Part shown: positions 1 to 5,862 of the stretch, in pieces
Position numbering within the stretch: position 1 is the stretch's first letter
Layout: each line of letters begins with the position of its first letter
Assembly (NCBI RefSeq): GCF_030227225.1
Contig: NZ_JASPHQ010000037.1
Coordinates: 1-7,361 of the forward strand
Origin: Corynebacterium rhinophilum
GTDB lineage: Bacteria > Actinomycetota > Actinomycetes > Mycobacteriales > Mycobacteriaceae
Length of the DNA stretch: 7,361 bases
Direction: 5' to 3'
Notes under the pieces: generated by a model
The model's database searches: none
Told to the model about the DNA's origin: nothing
What the model saw: the letters and a program-made list of their open reading frames with translations, nothing else
Translations under genes and position numbers: made by a program

Positions 1-531
1 TCCATGGTACAAACCTGCATCGTGCACCTGATTCGCGCCGCGAACCGGCAGGTCACCTACGGGGATCGCCGCGCTGTATCAGCCGCGTTGAAGAAGGTTT
101 ATACGGCTACTGATGAATCCACGGCAGAAGCAGCGTTGAAGGAATTTTCCGATTCTGAACTGGGTGTGAAGTACCCTCAGTCGGTCAAGGTCTGGCAGGA
201 CGCATGGGATAGATTCGTGCCATTTTTGCAGTTCCCACCAGCAGCCAGAAAGGTCATCTATACGACGAATTCCATTGAGTCGTTTAACAACCAGCTGCGT
301 AAAGCCACCCGCAACAGGGTGCAGTTCACCAACGATGAATCCGCGCTGAAAACGCTGTGGCTGATGATCTGCACTATTGAAGACAAACGAGCCGCAAAGA
401 GAGCAAAGCAAGGCAAACGAGTCTCAAGAACAGCCGGCAGACTCATGGAAGGAGCCCGAGTTTCCGGCTGGAAACAAGCCATCAACCAAATGGCCGTAGC
501 CTTTCCCGACCGCTTCGACAAATACCTATAA
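1..531 (+). CDS. IS256-family (mutator-type) transposase, C-terminal part, 5' end outside window
   Basis: This is the C-terminal part of a DDE transposase that moves an IS256-type element. The frame is open from base 1 and ends with TAA at 529-531, so the gene begins left of the window; the ATG at position 4 is internal. Family hallmarks are the VQTCIVHLIR segment near the visible start, a KYP...W...W region around residues 57-70, and IYTTNSIESFNNQLRKATRNR around residues 85-105 (numbered from the ATG at 4). In this family the Glu of the TNSIE motif (residue 92 here) is the third catalytic acidic residue. The visible part has no stop or frameshift, unlike the other transposases in the window, so this may be the youngest insertion and could still be active. 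Family assignment is firm; completeness cannot be judged. Confidence 0.93.
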   Translation, partial: SMVQTCIVHLIRAANRQVTYGDRRAVSAALKKVYTATDESTAEAALKEFSDSELGVKYPQSVKVWQDAWDRFVPFLQFPPAARKVIYTTNSIESFNNQLRKATRNRVQFTNDESALKTLWLMICTIEDKRAAKRAKQGKRVSRTAGRLMEGARVSGWKQAINQMAVAFPDRFDKYL

Positions 532-565
532 ACCTAGCCCCACACACAAACAACTTGACACGCTC
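1..565 (+). mobile_element. IS256-family element, right portion with right terminal end
   Basis: The transposase reading frame is followed by 34 bp that end in CAACTTGACACGCTC. Read inward this is GAGCGTGTCAAGTTG, which looks like the terminal inverted repeat. The boundary near 565 is supported from the other side: from about 566 the sequence matches, base for base, the inside of an IS3-family element found again at about 1296 onwards. A near-identical end (AAATTGACACGCTC) recurs at 2046-2059. The left end and any target duplication lie outside the window, so the exact end may be off by a few bases. Confidence 0.8.
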
Positions 566-669
566 CCCATTTATAAAACGAGGAACGATTGAGCTTTAAA
601 ACGTGGCACATCCGCATAAGCCGAGTATTCGGTTCGGTGGTCATAGACACACTGGAAGCAGAACTTCAG
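566..669 (-). pseudogene. IS3-family OrfB N-terminal fragment (element A)
   Basis: This short stretch is the counterpart of the start of orfB in element B. The minus strand encodes FCFQCVYDHRTEYS in one frame, then MRMCHVLKLNRSSFYK in another, where it is cut by the IS256 right end. The frame change lies at the same CTCGGCTTATGCGG sequence as in element B. Only the first helix-turn-helix residues remain; there is no catalytic part. Confidence 0.75.
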
Positions 670-678
670 TGAGTTGCT

Positions 679-964
679 TTAAGCAAAATATTTAGCGGCC
701 TTGCGCAGGATATCGCGTTCTGCACGTAGCTTTGCGTTTTCTTTTCTCTCACTGGCGGATTCGCTCGGAATAAGTTGTCGCCTGGGCCTTGTCACGCATG
801 GTCTTCGTGCGGGCGCGTTTGCCGGTGCCGTACTGCTTAAGCCAGGAATAAAGTGAGGAACGATTGGTTCCAAGCTCTGCTGAAGTCGCATAAAGTGAGA
901 GGTCCTCATTGTTTTCGTAGAGGGCCTAAGCATCACGCTTGAACTGTTCGGAGTACCTAGGCAT
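679..964 (-). pseudogene. IS3-family transposase OrfA (element A), nonsense and frameshift mutations
   Basis: OrfA carries the helix-turn-helix DNA-binding part of IS3-family transposases. Reading from the ATG at 964 gives MPRYSEQFKRDA, then TAG at codon 13 (926-928). It continues in the same frame through ALYENNEDLSLYATSAELG and a LKQYGTGKRAR segment to a TGA at 749-751. Beyond that the match to element B resumes in another frame (ENAKLRAERDILRKAAKYFA), so a base was gained or lost near 751. At the first stop element B has GTG (Val) where A has TAG. The gene cannot make a complete OrfA. Divergence from B in the coiled-coil region (ENAKLRAE against EVSKLREE) suggests two related isoforms and not a recent duplication. 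Confidence 0.88.
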
Positions 965-1036
965 GGTGGTAGATTACCTTTCTTCCCAACCCAACCGGGC
1001 TGGATATCAGGTGTCTACCTAACAGGGGTCAGGTCC

Positions 1037-1405
1037 TCCGACATGACACGGTGACCAGGCTTGCGCCGGGTGGTGATGCATCGACGCCGTTTGCTAAAGC
1101 CTTTTAGTCCCATGGTTTTCATGATGCGTGCAACTTTCTTGTGATTGACCGGGGTATACACCGGGTCTTCCTTAAGGCTTGCGGCGATGCGTTTAGCCCC
1201 ATAAAGACCATGCTCATCATCAAAGATGGTTGTGATTCTTGCACCAATAAGACCGTCAGAATATATCTTTAACCTGCGCTTTTTACGGGTGCTCACCCAC
1301 TTGTAAAACGAGGAACGATTCAGCTTTAAAACGTGGCACATCCGCATAAGCCGAGTATTCGGTTCGGTGGTCATCGACAAACTGGAAGCAGAACTCCCGT
1401 GAGTT
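1037..1405 (-). pseudogene. IS3-family transposase OrfB N-terminal fragment (element B), frameshifted and truncated
   Basis: Downstream of orfA two successive frames encode OrfB-like sequence. The first, in the orfA frame after its stop, gives EFCFQFVDDHRTEYS. Then the frame changes near 1347 and continues with MRMCHVLKLNRSSFYKW and on to KVARIMKTMGLKGFSKRRRC. The segment containing GLYGAKRIAASL and VNHKKVARIM is the helix-turn-helix (HTH_21 type) that precedes the integrase domain in IS3 transposases. The coding match ends at GHRVMSE, followed at once by the terminal repeat of element A, which adds a spurious tail DLTPVR and a stop. The DDE catalytic domain is absent, so this cannot be active. 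Confidence 0.86.
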
Positions 1406-1408
1406 GCT

Positions 1409-1693
1409 TTAAGCAAAATATTTCGCGGCCTTACGCAGGATATCGCGTTCTTCGCGCAGCTTAGAGACTTCCTTTTCCAGCTGGCGGATTCGCGCAGAAT
1501 CATTCGCCGCTTGGGCTTTATCATGCACAGCTTTAATGCGGGCACGTTTTCCGGTGCCGTACTTTTTGACCCAAGCATGAAGCGAGGCTCGATTGATACC
1601 GAGCTGGGCTGATGCTTTGTTCAGCGAGAGGTCCTCATTGTTCTCATAGAGGGCCACGGCATCGCGTTTGAACTGTTCTCAGTACCTGGACAT
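1409..1693 (-). pseudogene. IS3-family transposase OrfA (element B), stop at codon 5
   Basis: From the ATG at 1693 the frame reads MSRY, then TGA at 1679-1681, where element A has TCC. The rest of the frame is uninterrupted to TAA at 1409-1411: EQFKRDAVALYENNEDLSL, a helix-turn-helix segment around GINRASLHAWVKKYG, and a C-terminal coiled coil ending LRKAAKYFA. A GTG at 1657 could in principle restart translation and give an 82-residue product lacking the N-terminus. Expected length for such OrfA proteins is about 95-100 residues. The premature stop makes loss of function likely. OrfA normally acts with OrfB as a frameshift-fused transposase. Confidence 0.87.
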
Positions 1694-1765
1694 GGTGGTA
1701 GATTACCTTTCTTCCCAGCTCGACTGGGCTGGATATCAGGTGTCCACCAAATGGGGGTCAGGTCC

Positions 1766-1928
1766 CTTTCGCTACATGAGCAATTGGGCGCTGCGATTCG
1801 ATTACCAGGTTCGCGGCTTCACGTCGATACTCAGGTGTGTATTTCTGGCGTTGTTGACCCACAATGAACATCCTGTCTTGCGGACACAAAATCCACACTA
1901 ATCGGGTCTCCACCAAACGAGGGTAACC
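1766..1928 (-). mobile_element. Third IS3-family element, 5' end with OrfA N-terminus, interrupted by element B
   Basis: The minus strand from the ATG at 1871 reads MFIVGQQRQKYTPEYRREA and then NLVIESQRPIAHVAK. This is the N-terminus of an IS3-family OrfA with its helix-turn-helix start (the YTPEYRREA type). The frame runs directly into the terminal repeat of element B at about 1765 and stops one codon later. Upstream, 1901-1928 (ATCGGGTCTCCACCAAACGA then GGGTAACC) resembles the 5' terminal sequences of A and B (ATCAGGTGTCCACCAAATGG then GGGTCAGG), so the element's own 5' end is probably near 1928. Only about 35 codons survive. Confidence 0.75.
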
Positions 1929-2048
1929 TCATAGCCGCCTAATCACTAGGTAGTTCTATTACGTGACTTCGTTTCAAAGATTTGCGGGTAACCTTAGGCC
2001 TGCCCCGGCTACTTCAGCAGATAGCTATTCTTCACTCCGTACAAAAAA
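1929..2048. other. Non-coding spacer between IS remnants
   Basis: I see no convincing gene or structured element here. By position it may be the degraded tail of an IS256-type element, because it leads into the terminal sequence at 2049-2059, but no transposase codons are recognisable. Confidence 0.4.
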
Positions 2049-2059
2049 TTGACACGCTC
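2046..2059 (+). repeat. Orphan IS256-type terminal repeat
   Basis: AAATTGACACGCTC matches the right end of the IS256 element at 565 (ACTTGACACGCTC), in the same orientation. No transposase accompanies it. It ends 9 bp from the last codon of the operon on the minus strand (stop at 2069-2071), so an IS256-type insertion or excision seems to have set the edge of this operon. The match is short, about 11-12 bases, so chance cannot be fully excluded. Confidence 0.55.
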
Positions 2060-2068
2060 TACTTCTAG

Positions 2069-2647
2069 CTAAAACACAGATCGTTTGAATTTACGCAAAG
2101 AAATAACACTCACGAACAACGAAACTATACTTAATATTAGTGGAATACGGCTGGGTGGAACCTCTAGAGCGAAAAGTAGGAATCTCCAATGCGTATCAAA
2201 TAATGATGGCCAAAGAGCGGTTTGCAAAACAAGCTGTGCTACAAGTAACAAAGCGAGTGTATCCACACTCACATATCTACCTATAAGTAGTGTCAAAGCG
2301 GTAAGAACAGTAGATACATAAGCGAATCTAGTGCTTCCTATGCCACAAAGGGAAAAGATCCAAGGAATAATCCATAAAACTAAGAGAACTATACCATCAA
2401 TAACTAGCCAATTCCGTGAAACTTGAGCCTCTAACCTGGAAATCTGATTTCTGAAGAAAATCACTGGCAATGCAGCATAAGAAAACGAACACAAAGTACC
2501 AACGTTTGCCCCAGCAGTATCATCGAGCCAAGGGATATTTAGCAACCATCCCTCAGCGAAAGAAAGAACAAAGGCAATAAACAGCACCATTATTAGGACA
2601 GTAATTAGCCTATGCCCACGGCAGTACAAGAATGCGTATGAAGTCAT
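2069..2647 (-). CDS. Six-TM membrane protein, last gene of ABC operon
   Basis: A 192-residue integral membrane protein that I do not recognise. Hydrophobic segments lie at about residues 14-36, 44-67, 79-102, 108-128, 131-150 and 167-187, which gives six TM helices and only short loops. The C-terminus is basic (RKFKRS). The ATG at 2647 follows the stop of the upstream gene after 3 bp and has no strong ribosome binding site, so translation is probably coupled. Position in the operon suggests a second permease subunit for the ATPase, or an immunity or accessory protein for the secreted product. No soluble domain or catalytic motif is visible. No terminator is evident before the IS256-type end just downstream. 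Confidence 0.85.
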   Translation of the reverse strand: MTSYAFLYCRGHRLITVLIMVLFIAFVLSFAEGWLLNIPWLDDTAGANVGTLCSFSYAALPVIFFRNQISRLEAQVSRNWLVIDGIVLLVLWIIPWIFSLCGIGSTRFAYVSTVLTALTLLIGRYVSVDTLALLLVAQLVLQTALWPSLFDTHWRFLLFALEVPPSRIPLILSIVSLFVSVISLRKFKRSVF

Positions 2648-2650
2648 GGG

Positions 2651-3790
2651 CTAATCGCTCACTCTGCATACAGAATGCTCAATACGTTGAGCAACGTCTT
2701 CAACGGTAACTTGTTGATTAGGCTCCCAAGGAAGACCACTAAGCGTAATTCCCAAATCTTTCGCCGGAATTCCACAGATTTTAGCGTCTGAACGAATGAG
2801 TTCCGCAGATCCAGCTTGATCCACAAACTCTCCAACTATCCCTTTTACAGTGGATTGACCGCTTAGACTTAGATGCTCTTCCGAAAGATCTCCCCACATG
2901 ACGGGACGTTCTGAGAAATCTCTCCACTCAGGGGGTGATATTTTAGAGAAAGCATCCCTCGCCTGGATATTAAGCGATATATTTTCGTTAGGAACTTCCG
3001 GCCATGCGCAGACCTTAGAAGAGCAAACAACCTCACGAGAATCTCTTTGTTCAAGGCCAAACTCTGTGAGCTGCTGCGCCCAAGCAAAAGAACCGATGAG
3101 GGAAATAAGGCCTAAAAGGAAAGTCAACATATACATTTTACAGCGGTTCCTAAGCAATGCCGCAGCCGAGATTATGGTCAGCGTGGCTCCAATAATCCCT
3201 GCAATTGCTGTTCCAATTGCTTTCACATCTAGCGTTACATCAAAAGAACAGCACGCTAAAAAATCACCAGTTATATGTCTTAAGGATCCAGGAGAAGTGG
3301 CTGGAATTACCGCATACCACGTATATGCAAGCGCAGCTGATACAGACACTGAAACCAGTGGTTTAAACGAAAAGCCAAGTGCACTTCCGATTAATGTCCA
3401 ACAGGTACCGACGATGGACGAATACGTCAGCATAACCCAAAAAACTGAAGATCCGAGCAGTGCAGAATCAGTACTTTGTGAAAGATTTGCTAATACATAG
3501 CCAAGAGGAAAAATCAGCGACCATGCAAACATTCGGTTCACATAGATACGAGCCACCGATTTTCGCCCCATCTGCACTAGAGGACGAAATCGTGATGCCT
3601 CCCATGCCATTGCGGCAGAAACCGCAGGGGCAATTACGAAGAATACCAATGTAGATTGAGCAGCTATCGACTCATAGTATGGCGTCTTTCCTAATTCCGA
3701 AATAGGAACCGCGCTGAGGATTATCCCAATAAGACAAATCCATAATGATGGACGGCGAAGCCAGTGTTTAATACCGAAATTAGGAACCAC
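2651..3790 (-). CDS. ABC-transporter-associated membrane protein with C-terminal extracytoplasmic domain
   Basis: I choose the GTG at 3790 as start (379 residues) because GGAGAGGA sits 6-7 bp upstream; an in-frame ATG at 3811 has no such site and would lengthen the overlap with the ATPase gene from 11 to 32 bp. About seven TM segments lie at residues 16-33, 46-65, 86-103, 112-139, 143-164, 191-214 and 219-239. A soluble domain of roughly 135 residues follows (243-379), predicted outside the membrane. It has a CSSKVCAWPE motif (Cys256, Cys261) and further Cys339 and Cys375, so disulfides are plausible. Membrane part plus ATPase would form an ABC transporter; the outer domain could bind the secreted product of the first gene. 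The architecture recalls actinobacterial ABC-linked membrane proteins with a Cys-x-Trp-Pro-Glu motif, from memory only. It is not a standard FtsX/MacB permease. Confidence 0.85.
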   Translation of the reverse strand: MVPNFGIKHWLRRPSLWICLIGIILSAVPISELGKTPYYESIAAQSTLVFFVIAPAVSAAMAWEASRFRPLVQMGRKSVARIYVNRMFAWSLIFPLGYVLANLSQSTDSALLGSSVFWVMLTYSSIVGTCWTLIGSALGFSFKPLVSVSVSAALAYTWYAVIPATSPGSLRHITGDFLACCSFDVTLDVKAIGTAIAGIIGATLTIISAAALLRNRCKMYMLTFLLGLISLIGSFAWAQQLTEFGLEQRDSREVVCSSKVCAWPEVPNENISLNIQARDAFSKISPPEWRDFSERPVMWGDLSEEHLSLSGQSTVKGIVGEFVDQAGSAELIRSDAKICGIPAKDLGITLSGLPWEPNQQVTVEDVAQRIEHSVCRVSD

Positions 3791-4493
3791 TGTAGTTTCC
3801 TCTCCGTACAAAAGATCGTGAGAGAATATGTGCCGGGGATTTTCCGGGTTCTGAAGCTAACTGCACGAAATCATGTCGTGAACCATCAAAATGTAGCTTT
3901 CCCTTATCAAGGACGAGAACGCGCTCGAAAGGTCTCTGTAGTTCGCCGGCATCATGCGTTGAGACGACTAGATTATGTCCTCTATCAACAATCCGTTGAT
4001 ATACCTCAGTTACATGCTCTTTGTTGAGTGGATCAAGTGCCGCACTTGGTTCATCAAGCAGCAGTGTTTCCGCCCCAGAGTTCAACGCAGTGGCGATCGC
4101 CAGCCTAGAGCGTTCCCCTCCGCTAAGACTTTCACACCGTTGATTAGAGACTCTTGACAGATCTACAAAATCTAGCCAATCTAAGCTTTCTTTCTTTGCG
4201 GCCTTTTTATCTCGCCCAAACAGCCAAGCAACATAAGCACAGTACTCACTAGAGGTGAAACCGGTAATAGGATTGAATGTCTGCTCTACTACAGATATAG
4301 ATCCATTCCTTAGGACTGTTCCTTCCTTTGGAGAAGAATCTGATGCAAGAGCAGAAAAAAGTGTTGATTTCCCTGCACCGTTAGCTCCCAGAAGAAGCGT
4401 GGGTCGTTCATCTATCACTAACTGTGGTATATCCAGAATTATTTTACTTGAACGCCGGATTTTTAGTGCATTAGCTTGAATGGTCGCTACCAT
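3780..4493 (-). CDS. ABC transporter ATP-binding protein
   Basis: A 237-residue nucleotide-binding subunit that powers an ABC transporter at the inner face of the membrane. All motifs are present: Walker A GANGAGKST (36-44), Q-loop Gln71 in VVEQ, signature LSGGE (123-127), Walker B LLLDEP (144-149) followed by the D-loop SAALD, and the switch His180 in STHD. Length is normal for a single-domain ATPase. The start at ATG 4493 overlaps the end of the upstream gene by 7 bp (GTATGGTAG), typical of coupled translation; in-frame ATGs at 4529 and 4508 are possible but would lie deeper in that gene. The 3' end overlaps the next gene by 11 bp. Substrate cannot be read from sequence; by context it is the secreted protein of the first gene or a compound related to it. 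Confidence 0.95.
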   Translation of the reverse strand: MVATIQANALKIRRSSKIILDIPQLVIDERPTLLLGANGAGKSTLFSALASDSSPKEGTVLRNGSISVVEQTFNPITGFTSSEYCAYVAWLFGRDKKAAKKESLDWLDFVDLSRVSNQRCESLSGGERSRLAIATALNSGAETLLLDEPSAALDPLNKEHVTEVYQRIVDRGHNLVVSTHDAGELQRPFERVLVLDKGKLHFDGSRHDFVQLASEPGKSPAHILSRSFVRRGNYSGS

Positions 4494-4888
4494 ACAAATT
4501 TCATCCATTTGATGGTTAAGTGGTTCCAATCAAATGTATGGATATCAGCATGATAATTTCCCGCAGCCTGGCGCCCCCACCCGCCTCGGTCCCATCCTCC
4601 ATAGCATTTATTGAGCGAACGTGAACCTAGGTCGGGGTCCGGCTTCATAGAAAGCTCTCGACGCAGGGTCATCTCAACTTTTCCAGGAGATCCATGTGGA
4701 TCATTTAAACAGGTAGCTGCTGTAATCTCCGTGTTGTACCCGTCTATATTTCGATCGATCCACCCACGAGTCTTGTAGCCATCGCGAACGCCACTAACAC
4801 TGGTTTCAAAGTTCCCCTCCGCGTTCGCTGGAGCAGCGAACATAGAAACCGCCAAGGCGGTTACTAACCCTGCTGCAATTTTCTTCAT
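4487..4888 (-). CDS. Small secreted protein, candidate bacteriocin-like or signalling factor
   Basis: A 133-residue precursor with a clear Sec signal peptide: MKK, a hydrophobic core (IAAGLVTALAVSMFAA) and a signal peptidase I site after ANA at residue 23. The start at 4888 is chosen because GAGAGGGAAG precedes it at normal distance; an ATG at 4918 would add ten polar residues before the signal. The mature part (about 110 residues) has two cysteines (60 and 95) that could pair, many Trp, Gly and His residues (GGWDRGGWG; NYHADIHTFDW) and ends KWMKFVW. I do not recognise the family. The aromatic C-terminus, signal peptide and adjoining ABC genes recall lactococcin 972-type loci, but the mature sequence does not clearly match that family. 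It is first in an overlapping operon with the ATPase and two membrane proteins. Confidence 0.85.
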   Translation of the reverse strand: MKKIAAGLVTALAVSMFAAPANAEGNFETSVSGVRDGYKTRGWIDRNIDGYNTEITAATCLNDPHGSPGKVEMTLRRELSMKPDPDLGSRSLNKCYGGWDRGGWGRQAAGNYHADIHTFDWNHLTIKWMKFVW

Positions 4889-4933
4889 CACAGTACTTCC
4901 CTCTCGGAATTTAGACACGTCAAAATCGACCTC

Positions 4934-4951
4934 ACCTTTATGACCTTTATG
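4934..4951 (-). repeat. Perfect tandem 9-bp repeat in the operon leader
   Basis: CATAAAGGT occurs twice head to tail on the minus strand, between the candidate promoter and the ribosome binding site. It may be a regulator binding site, or a spare pair of AAAGGT ribosome-binding-like sequences. No function is known. Confidence 0.6.
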
Positions 4952-4973
4952 TGTGTTTGCTTCAGACTTCAGT

Positions 4974-5002
4974 ATTATAAAGGATCGCCTATATCGGGAA
5001 CA
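4974..5002 (-). promoter_or_regulatory. Candidate promoter of the secreted-protein/ABC operon
   Basis: On the minus strand a perfect TATAAT lies at 4974-4979. A weak -35-like TGTTCC lies at 4997-5002 with 17-bp spacing. A start of transcription near 4966 would leave a leader of about 75-80 nt before the ATG at 4888. The -10 match is strong, the -35 match is not. Confidence 0.6.
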
Positions 5003-5178
5003 GTGTTAACCTAACATAGGCATCTATAGCATGTACAGCCCGCAGTAAAGATATTCTAAGTACTACCCCCAATTACCATTTCTTCTTAAGGTTGATCCGC
5101 CTCCAAAATGGCATGTCCACTTCATATCCCACGAACTAAACGCCAGGTTCAAACGACATAACTGTTCCGAGTTGACGC
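5003..5178. other. Intergenic stretch without a recognised gene
   Basis: Between the operon promoter and the IS30 fragment I see no open frame with a ribosome binding site, no RNA gene and no strong hairpin. It may contain upstream regulatory sequence of the operon or degraded mobile DNA. Confidence 0.4.
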
Positions 5179-5362
5179 GTCCCCGCTAGGCTAAGAGCGC
5201 CCCTTTGCGGGCAATCCCAGCAACGCTTCGTTGACGACATGATCCTCATCGACGACCGGCCAGATGAGGTTACTGAACGTATTTTGCCAGGCCATTGGGA
5301 AGGCGACCTCATCCTTGGTAAAAATAACTAATCAGCGGTAATCACATTAGTAGAACGCTTCA
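5179..5362 (+). pseudogene. IS30-family transposase fragment with nonsense mutation
   Basis: The plus strand encodes an internal piece of an IS30-family transposase: [18 protein letters not shown], then [18 protein letters not shown], a TAA at 5329-5331, and SAVITLVERFS. In this family the DRP...V..R...GHWEGDLI segment leads into the DDE catalytic core, and the Asp of WEGDLI is the first catalytic residue; G-K-N-N-(Q)-S-A-V-x-T-LVER is the usual continuation, so the stop probably replaced a Gln codon (CAA to TAA). Neither the N-terminal helix-turn-helix nor the later catalytic residues are present. The right side is cut at about 5362 by an IS3-family remnant on the opposite strand. Confidence 0.85.
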
Positions 5363-5465
5363 GTAGCCGCGTGAAGTAATGAATCCACGATCTGCTTGTT
5401 TTAGGACTCGGCAGATGGCCCCGGGCCCCAAACTGATCTTTGTACGCGTCGATGTAAGGGATCAT
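5363..5465 (-). pseudogene. IS3-family OrfB N-terminal fragment (element C)
   Basis: Starting at ATG 5465 the frame gives MIPYIDAYKDQFG, typical of an OrfB beginning. It then loses register: the continuation expected for the family, AICRVLKQADRGFITSRGY, is present in another frame and ends at the junction with the IS30 fragment. Thus a small indel near 5425 breaks the frame and the integrase domain is missing. The leftover open frame downstream (ARGHLPSPK...) is out-of-frame reading. Confidence 0.82.
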
Positions 5466-5471
5466 TTGGTC

Positions 5472-5781
5472 GTGGGGTAGTCGAGTTCCGCTGCGAAAAA
5501 GCCGAAGCAGTCTTAACAATCCCGTTTGCTCGTTTCAGCTCACGGTTTTCGCGGCGCAGACGCTTGAGTTCTTCTTCCATTGTTTCGCTGCCTGAAGCGT
5601 CAGAATTATCGCGTACTGAAGCGCTGTCACGGTACCAAGCCCGCAACGTGTGGTGAGATCCTCCAAGGAGCTCACCGATCTCTGTGTAGGCACGTTGCAG
5701 TGAGCAAGACTCCAGGCGGACCATTTCGATGATCTGATGGACCGCCTTCTCCTTAAACTCGACGGAATACTTTCTAGGCAT
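5472..5781 (-). pseudogene. IS3-family transposase OrfA (element C), probably frameshifted at its end
   Basis: From ATG 5781, with GGAAGGA as ribosome binding site, the frame encodes a helix-turn-helix protein: MPRKYSVEFKEKAVHQIIEM, a TEIGELLGGSHHTLRAWYRD segment, then a charged coiled coil ELKRLRRENRELKRANGIVK. After TASAF the usual ending FAAELDYPTTK is found in the -1 frame, ending TGA next to the orfB ATG. A run of five T (GCTTTTTCG) lies at the shift point; one lost T would explain the break, although a programmed -1 shift at this spot is also conceivable in IS3 elements. Read without a shift, the frame runs on to 5401 with an unrelated tail (SQRNSTTPRP...). Confidence 0.82.
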
Positions 5782-5862
5782 AGTTCAATCCTTCCTTAGC
5801 TGAGGTAAGAACTAAACCCAGGACGCTTCAGTTTGTATTCCATATCACGCATATGAGCATTC

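Larger units (their letters stand above)
566..1036 (-). mobile_element. IS3-family element A, 5' portion, truncated by the IS256 element
   Basis: About 470 bp of an IS3-family element on the minus strand. Its 5' terminus is at about 1036, where the inward sequence GGACCTGACCCC begins, followed by TAGACACCTGATATCC. The same segment recurs in element B at about 1296-1765, aligning almost throughout with only small length differences. Element A ends at its left side in the codons for SSFYK (orfB), where the IS256 right end begins. Its own 5' end interrupts orfB of element B, so A appears to have inserted into B and was later cut by the IS256 element. The distal orfB and 3' end are missing. Confidence 0.85.
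1037..1765 (-). mobile_element. IS3-family element B, 5' portion, truncated by element A
   Basis: About 730 bp of an IS3-family element on the minus strand. The 5' end at about 1765 reads inward GGACCTGACCCCCATTTGG, then TGGACACCTGATATCC. It contains orfA and the first part of orfB, and stops at 1037, exactly where the 5' terminus of element A begins. Outside its 5' end lies the interrupted orfA of a third IS3-family element (1766-1871), so B appears to sit inside that element. The integrase core and 3' end are lost. Confidence 0.86.
5363..5830 (-). mobile_element. IS3-family element C, 5' portion, truncated
   Basis: About 470 bp on the minus strand. The 5' terminus is probably at 5830, reading inward TGAAGCGTCCTGGGTTTAG. 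It holds orfA, the beginning of orfB, and a breakpoint at about 5362 against the IS30 fragment. It is a different IS3 subtype from elements A and B (OrfA begins MPRKYSVEFKEKAVHQI). This subtype is familiar from corynebacteria, by recall only. Confidence 0.82.

Noticed and set aside
1668..1901. 77-codon open frame on the plus strand
   Set aside because: It runs across three pieces of IS3 sequence (orfA of B, the terminal repeat, orfA of the third element) on the strand opposite to their genes.
2085..2321. 78-codon open frame on the plus strand
   Set aside because: Antisense to the six-TM gene, polar low-information sequence, no ribosome binding site seen.
2898..3500. 200-codon open frame on the plus strand
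   Set aside because: It lies antisense within the 7-TM membrane protein gene, whose hydrophobic pattern and ribosome binding site are convincing, and shows no domain of its own.
3780..3811. ATG at 3811 as the start of the 7-TM protein
   Set aside because: The GTG at 3790 has a good GGAGAGGA at proper distance and a smaller overlap with the ATPase gene; the ATG has neither.
4487..4888. Direct assignment of the secreted protein to the lactococcin 972 family
   Set aside because: Signal peptide, aromatic C-terminus and ABC neighbours fit the idea, but the mature part is longer and I cannot align it with the known bacteriocin; the membrane genes also differ from the usual partner.
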